Position numbers and translations under genes: made by a program | Assembly (NCBI GenBank): GCA_023427865.1 | Contig: JAEYZV010000056.1 | Span: 1 to 6,336, forward strand | Reading direction: 5' to 3' | Source: Acidobacteriota bacterium | GTDB lineage: Bacteria > Acidobacteriota > Vicinamibacteria > Vicinamibacterales > Vicinamibacteraceae | Length of the DNA stretch: 6,336 nt | Notes under the pieces: model-generated | Databases searched by the model: none | What the model was told of the DNA's origin: nothing | The model's input: the letters and a program-made list of their open reading frames with translations, nothing else | Part shown: positions 4,945 to 6,336 of the stretch, piece by piece | Layout: every line of letters starts with the position of its first letter | Numbering within the stretch: the stretch's first letter is position 1

Positions 4945-6336
4945 TTACTCCCCAGCGCGCCCGGTCACGGCCGGGCCCGACTTGGCCCCCGCGGGACCTG
5001 TCGTCGGCAGCGGTTCCCTCAGCAGGCTTTCTGGTGCCTTCGGCACCGGCGGCGCCGGGGCACCGCCGCGCAACAGCGCGATCTGTCCCTGCCGCGCCAG
5101 GTCGATCGACACGGCGAGCAGACGCTCGGCTTCCTCCGGTGCGTGGAAGCCCATCGAGTTCTCGGCTTCGATGAAATCGAGGAGGAACTGTGCCGCGCGC
5201 TGCTGCCGCCGCGCCACCTCGAGCTGCGCGTCGCTGCCGCCATTCTCGCGCGCCACCTTCAGATCGGCGATGAGCTCCATCAGCGCGTCCATGGCGCGGT
5301 TGCGCAGGGCGAACACGCGCTCCTGGATCGTCTCGGCTCGGGTCAACAGTTCCGCCTCCGACCATTTGTGGCACGTCTGGCATGCGCGATTGATGTTGAG
5401 CAGCGGGCTGCGGACGTGATGGTCGGACACCTTCAGTCCACCCTCGCGCTGGTACGGCATGTGGCAATCGGCGCACGCGACTCCCGACCGCGCGTGGATG
5501 CCCTGGTTGTACAGCTCGAACTCGGGGTGTTGCGCCTTGAGCACCGGCGCGCCCGTCTCGGCGTGGGTCCAGTCGGAGAATCCCTCCTTGTCGTAGTACG
5601 CGAGGATCTCGTCGCCCTTGATGCCGTTGTGCCACGGGTACGTCAGCCGCTTCTCCGGCCCCCTGAAGTAGTACTCGACGTGGCACTGACCGCAGACATA
5701 TGTCCGCATCTCCTGCCGCGTGGCCATCGTGTTCACGTCGTAGTTCTCGACGCCGGCCTTCGCCTTCACGAGCTTGATGCCCTCGAGGAACCCCGGCCGT
5801 GTCACCCGCAGCTGGAGCGTCTGCGGATCGTGGCAATCGATGCACGCCACCGGGTGATCGACGTGCTTGCGCGCCTCGCCGAAGGGCATCTTGTTCATGG
5901 TCTCGAAACCCTTGATGAGGTCGCCGCCCCCCAGCTTCTTGTACGGCACGTAGACCGAGCCGTGGCAGTGGATGCAGGTTCCCGGCTGCTTCACCGCCTG
6001 CTGACGTTCCGTGTAGATCTGGTCGGTCAGCATGTAGGCGTGCCCGCGTTCTTCGCGGAAGTCGCGCGAGAACGCATACCCGGCCCACATCGTCCTGAGG
6101 CGCGGATCCTCCTCGAGGCGTGACTGCGCCACGACCGAGCGCGGGTCGGCCTGCGTCGGCGCGCGCGGCACGGCCTCGCTGCCGCCATAGCGGGTGCGCT
6201 GCTGGTCCACCGTCCGCCTGTAGCTGTCGTACTGCAGCGGGAAATTCTTGCCCCATATAGCCGGGTCGTCCGTGTCGTCCGTCAGCTCCACCACGCGGAA
6301 AAATGGGTTCCGCGCTTCCTGCTTGCGCTCCATGAT
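4945..6336 (-). CDS. nrfA: Ammonia-forming cytochrome c nitrite reductase, pentaheme catalytic subunit (5'-truncated by window edge)
   Basis: This enzyme reduces nitrite to ammonium with six electrons outside the cytoplasmic membrane. Numbering from the ATG at 6333, five c-heme motifs are present: C120-C123-H124, C164-C167-H168, C214-C217-H218, C287-C290-H291 and C318-C321-H322. Active-site residues align with E. coli NrfA: R96 (in ERGHAY), Y221 (in CGQCHVEYYF) and H269 (in LKAQHPEFE). The calcium-site residues E220, Y221, K266 and Q268 are also kept. The first motif is CIHCH, not the CxxCK of the classical enzyme. A long helical C-terminal region (about 323-415, with ENSMGFHAPEEAERLL) is typical; the last 40 residues are rich in Pro, Ala and Gly. 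The frame continues upstream past the ATG to the window end, and related proteins have a signal or membrane anchor before 'ERKQEAR', so the true start is probably outside, perhaps next to an nrfH-like gene. It is convergent with the porin gene. Confidence 0.95.
   Translation of the reverse strand: MMERKQEARNPFFRVVELTDDTDDPAIWGKNFPLQYDSYRRTVDQQRTRYGGSEAVPRAPTQADPRSVVAQSRLEEDPRLRTMWAGYAFSRDFREERGHAYMLTDQIYTERQQAVKQPGTCIHCHGSVYVPYKKLGGGDLIKGFETMNKMPFGEARKHVDHPVACIDCHDPQTLQLRVTRPGFLEGIKLVKAKAGVENYDVNTMATRQEMRTYVCGQCHVEYYFRGPEKRLTYPWHNGIKGDEILAYYDKEGFSDWTHAETGAPVLKAQHPEFELYNQGIHARSGVACADCHMPYQREGGLKVSDHHVRSPLLNINRACQTCHKWSEAELLTRAETIQERVFALRNRAMDALMELIADLKVARENGGSDAQLEVARRQQRAAQFLLDFIEAENSMGFHAPEEAERLLAVSIDLARQGQIALLRGGAPAPPVPKAPESLLREPLPTTGPAGAKSGPAVTGRAGE

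Noticed and set aside
5143..6123. Plus-strand open frame of 326 codons opposite nrfA
   Set aside because: The opposite strand encodes five heme motifs and conserved active-site residues. This frame is a codon-bias shadow rich in His, Arg, Val and Leu with no recognisable domain.

Overview
The window is high-GC bacterial DNA (roughly two thirds G+C, third codon positions almost all G or C). Gene content and the style of the NrfA and porin sequences suggest an Acidobacteriota genome, possibly Vicinamibacteria; this is inference from remembered family features, not a search result. It is densely coded, with no gap over 150 bases, and contains no RNA gene, insertion sequence or CRISPR array that I can support.

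Layout, left to right: (1) minus strand, the start of a PD-(D/E)XK nuclease / AddB-like protein that runs off the left edge; (2) plus strand, a stand-alone Sfp-type 4'-phosphopantetheinyl transferase; (3) minus strand, a tight three-gene operon transcribed right to left: a three-span membrane protein with an exported N-terminal region, an ECF sigma factor, and a small zinc-finger anti-sigma-like membrane protein; (4) plus strand, divergent from that operon across a 63-base gap, an outer-membrane beta-barrel of the alginate-export type interrupted by one in-frame amber codon; (5) minus strand, convergent with the porin, a pentaheme ammonia-forming nitrite reductase NrfA whose 5' end lies beyond the right edge. 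A perfect 9-bp inverted repeat separates the porin and NrfA stop codons.

How they may work together: the three minus-strand genes look like one cell-surface signalling unit (sensor-like membrane protein, sigma, anti-sigma) with overlapping or nearly touching ends. A candidate ECF-style promoter in front of it would allow autoregulation. NrfA reduces nitrite to ammonium outside the cytoplasmic membrane; its first heme motif is CxxCH rather than the classical CxxCK. The nuclease and the PPTase appear to be unrelated housekeeping or accessory genes.

The points most worth a second look are the amber codon in the otherwise intact porin frame, the uncharacterised membrane protein with a tandem helical repeat in the sigma operon, and the CxxCH variant of NrfA. 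I see no clear evidence of a wholly new defence or mobile system.
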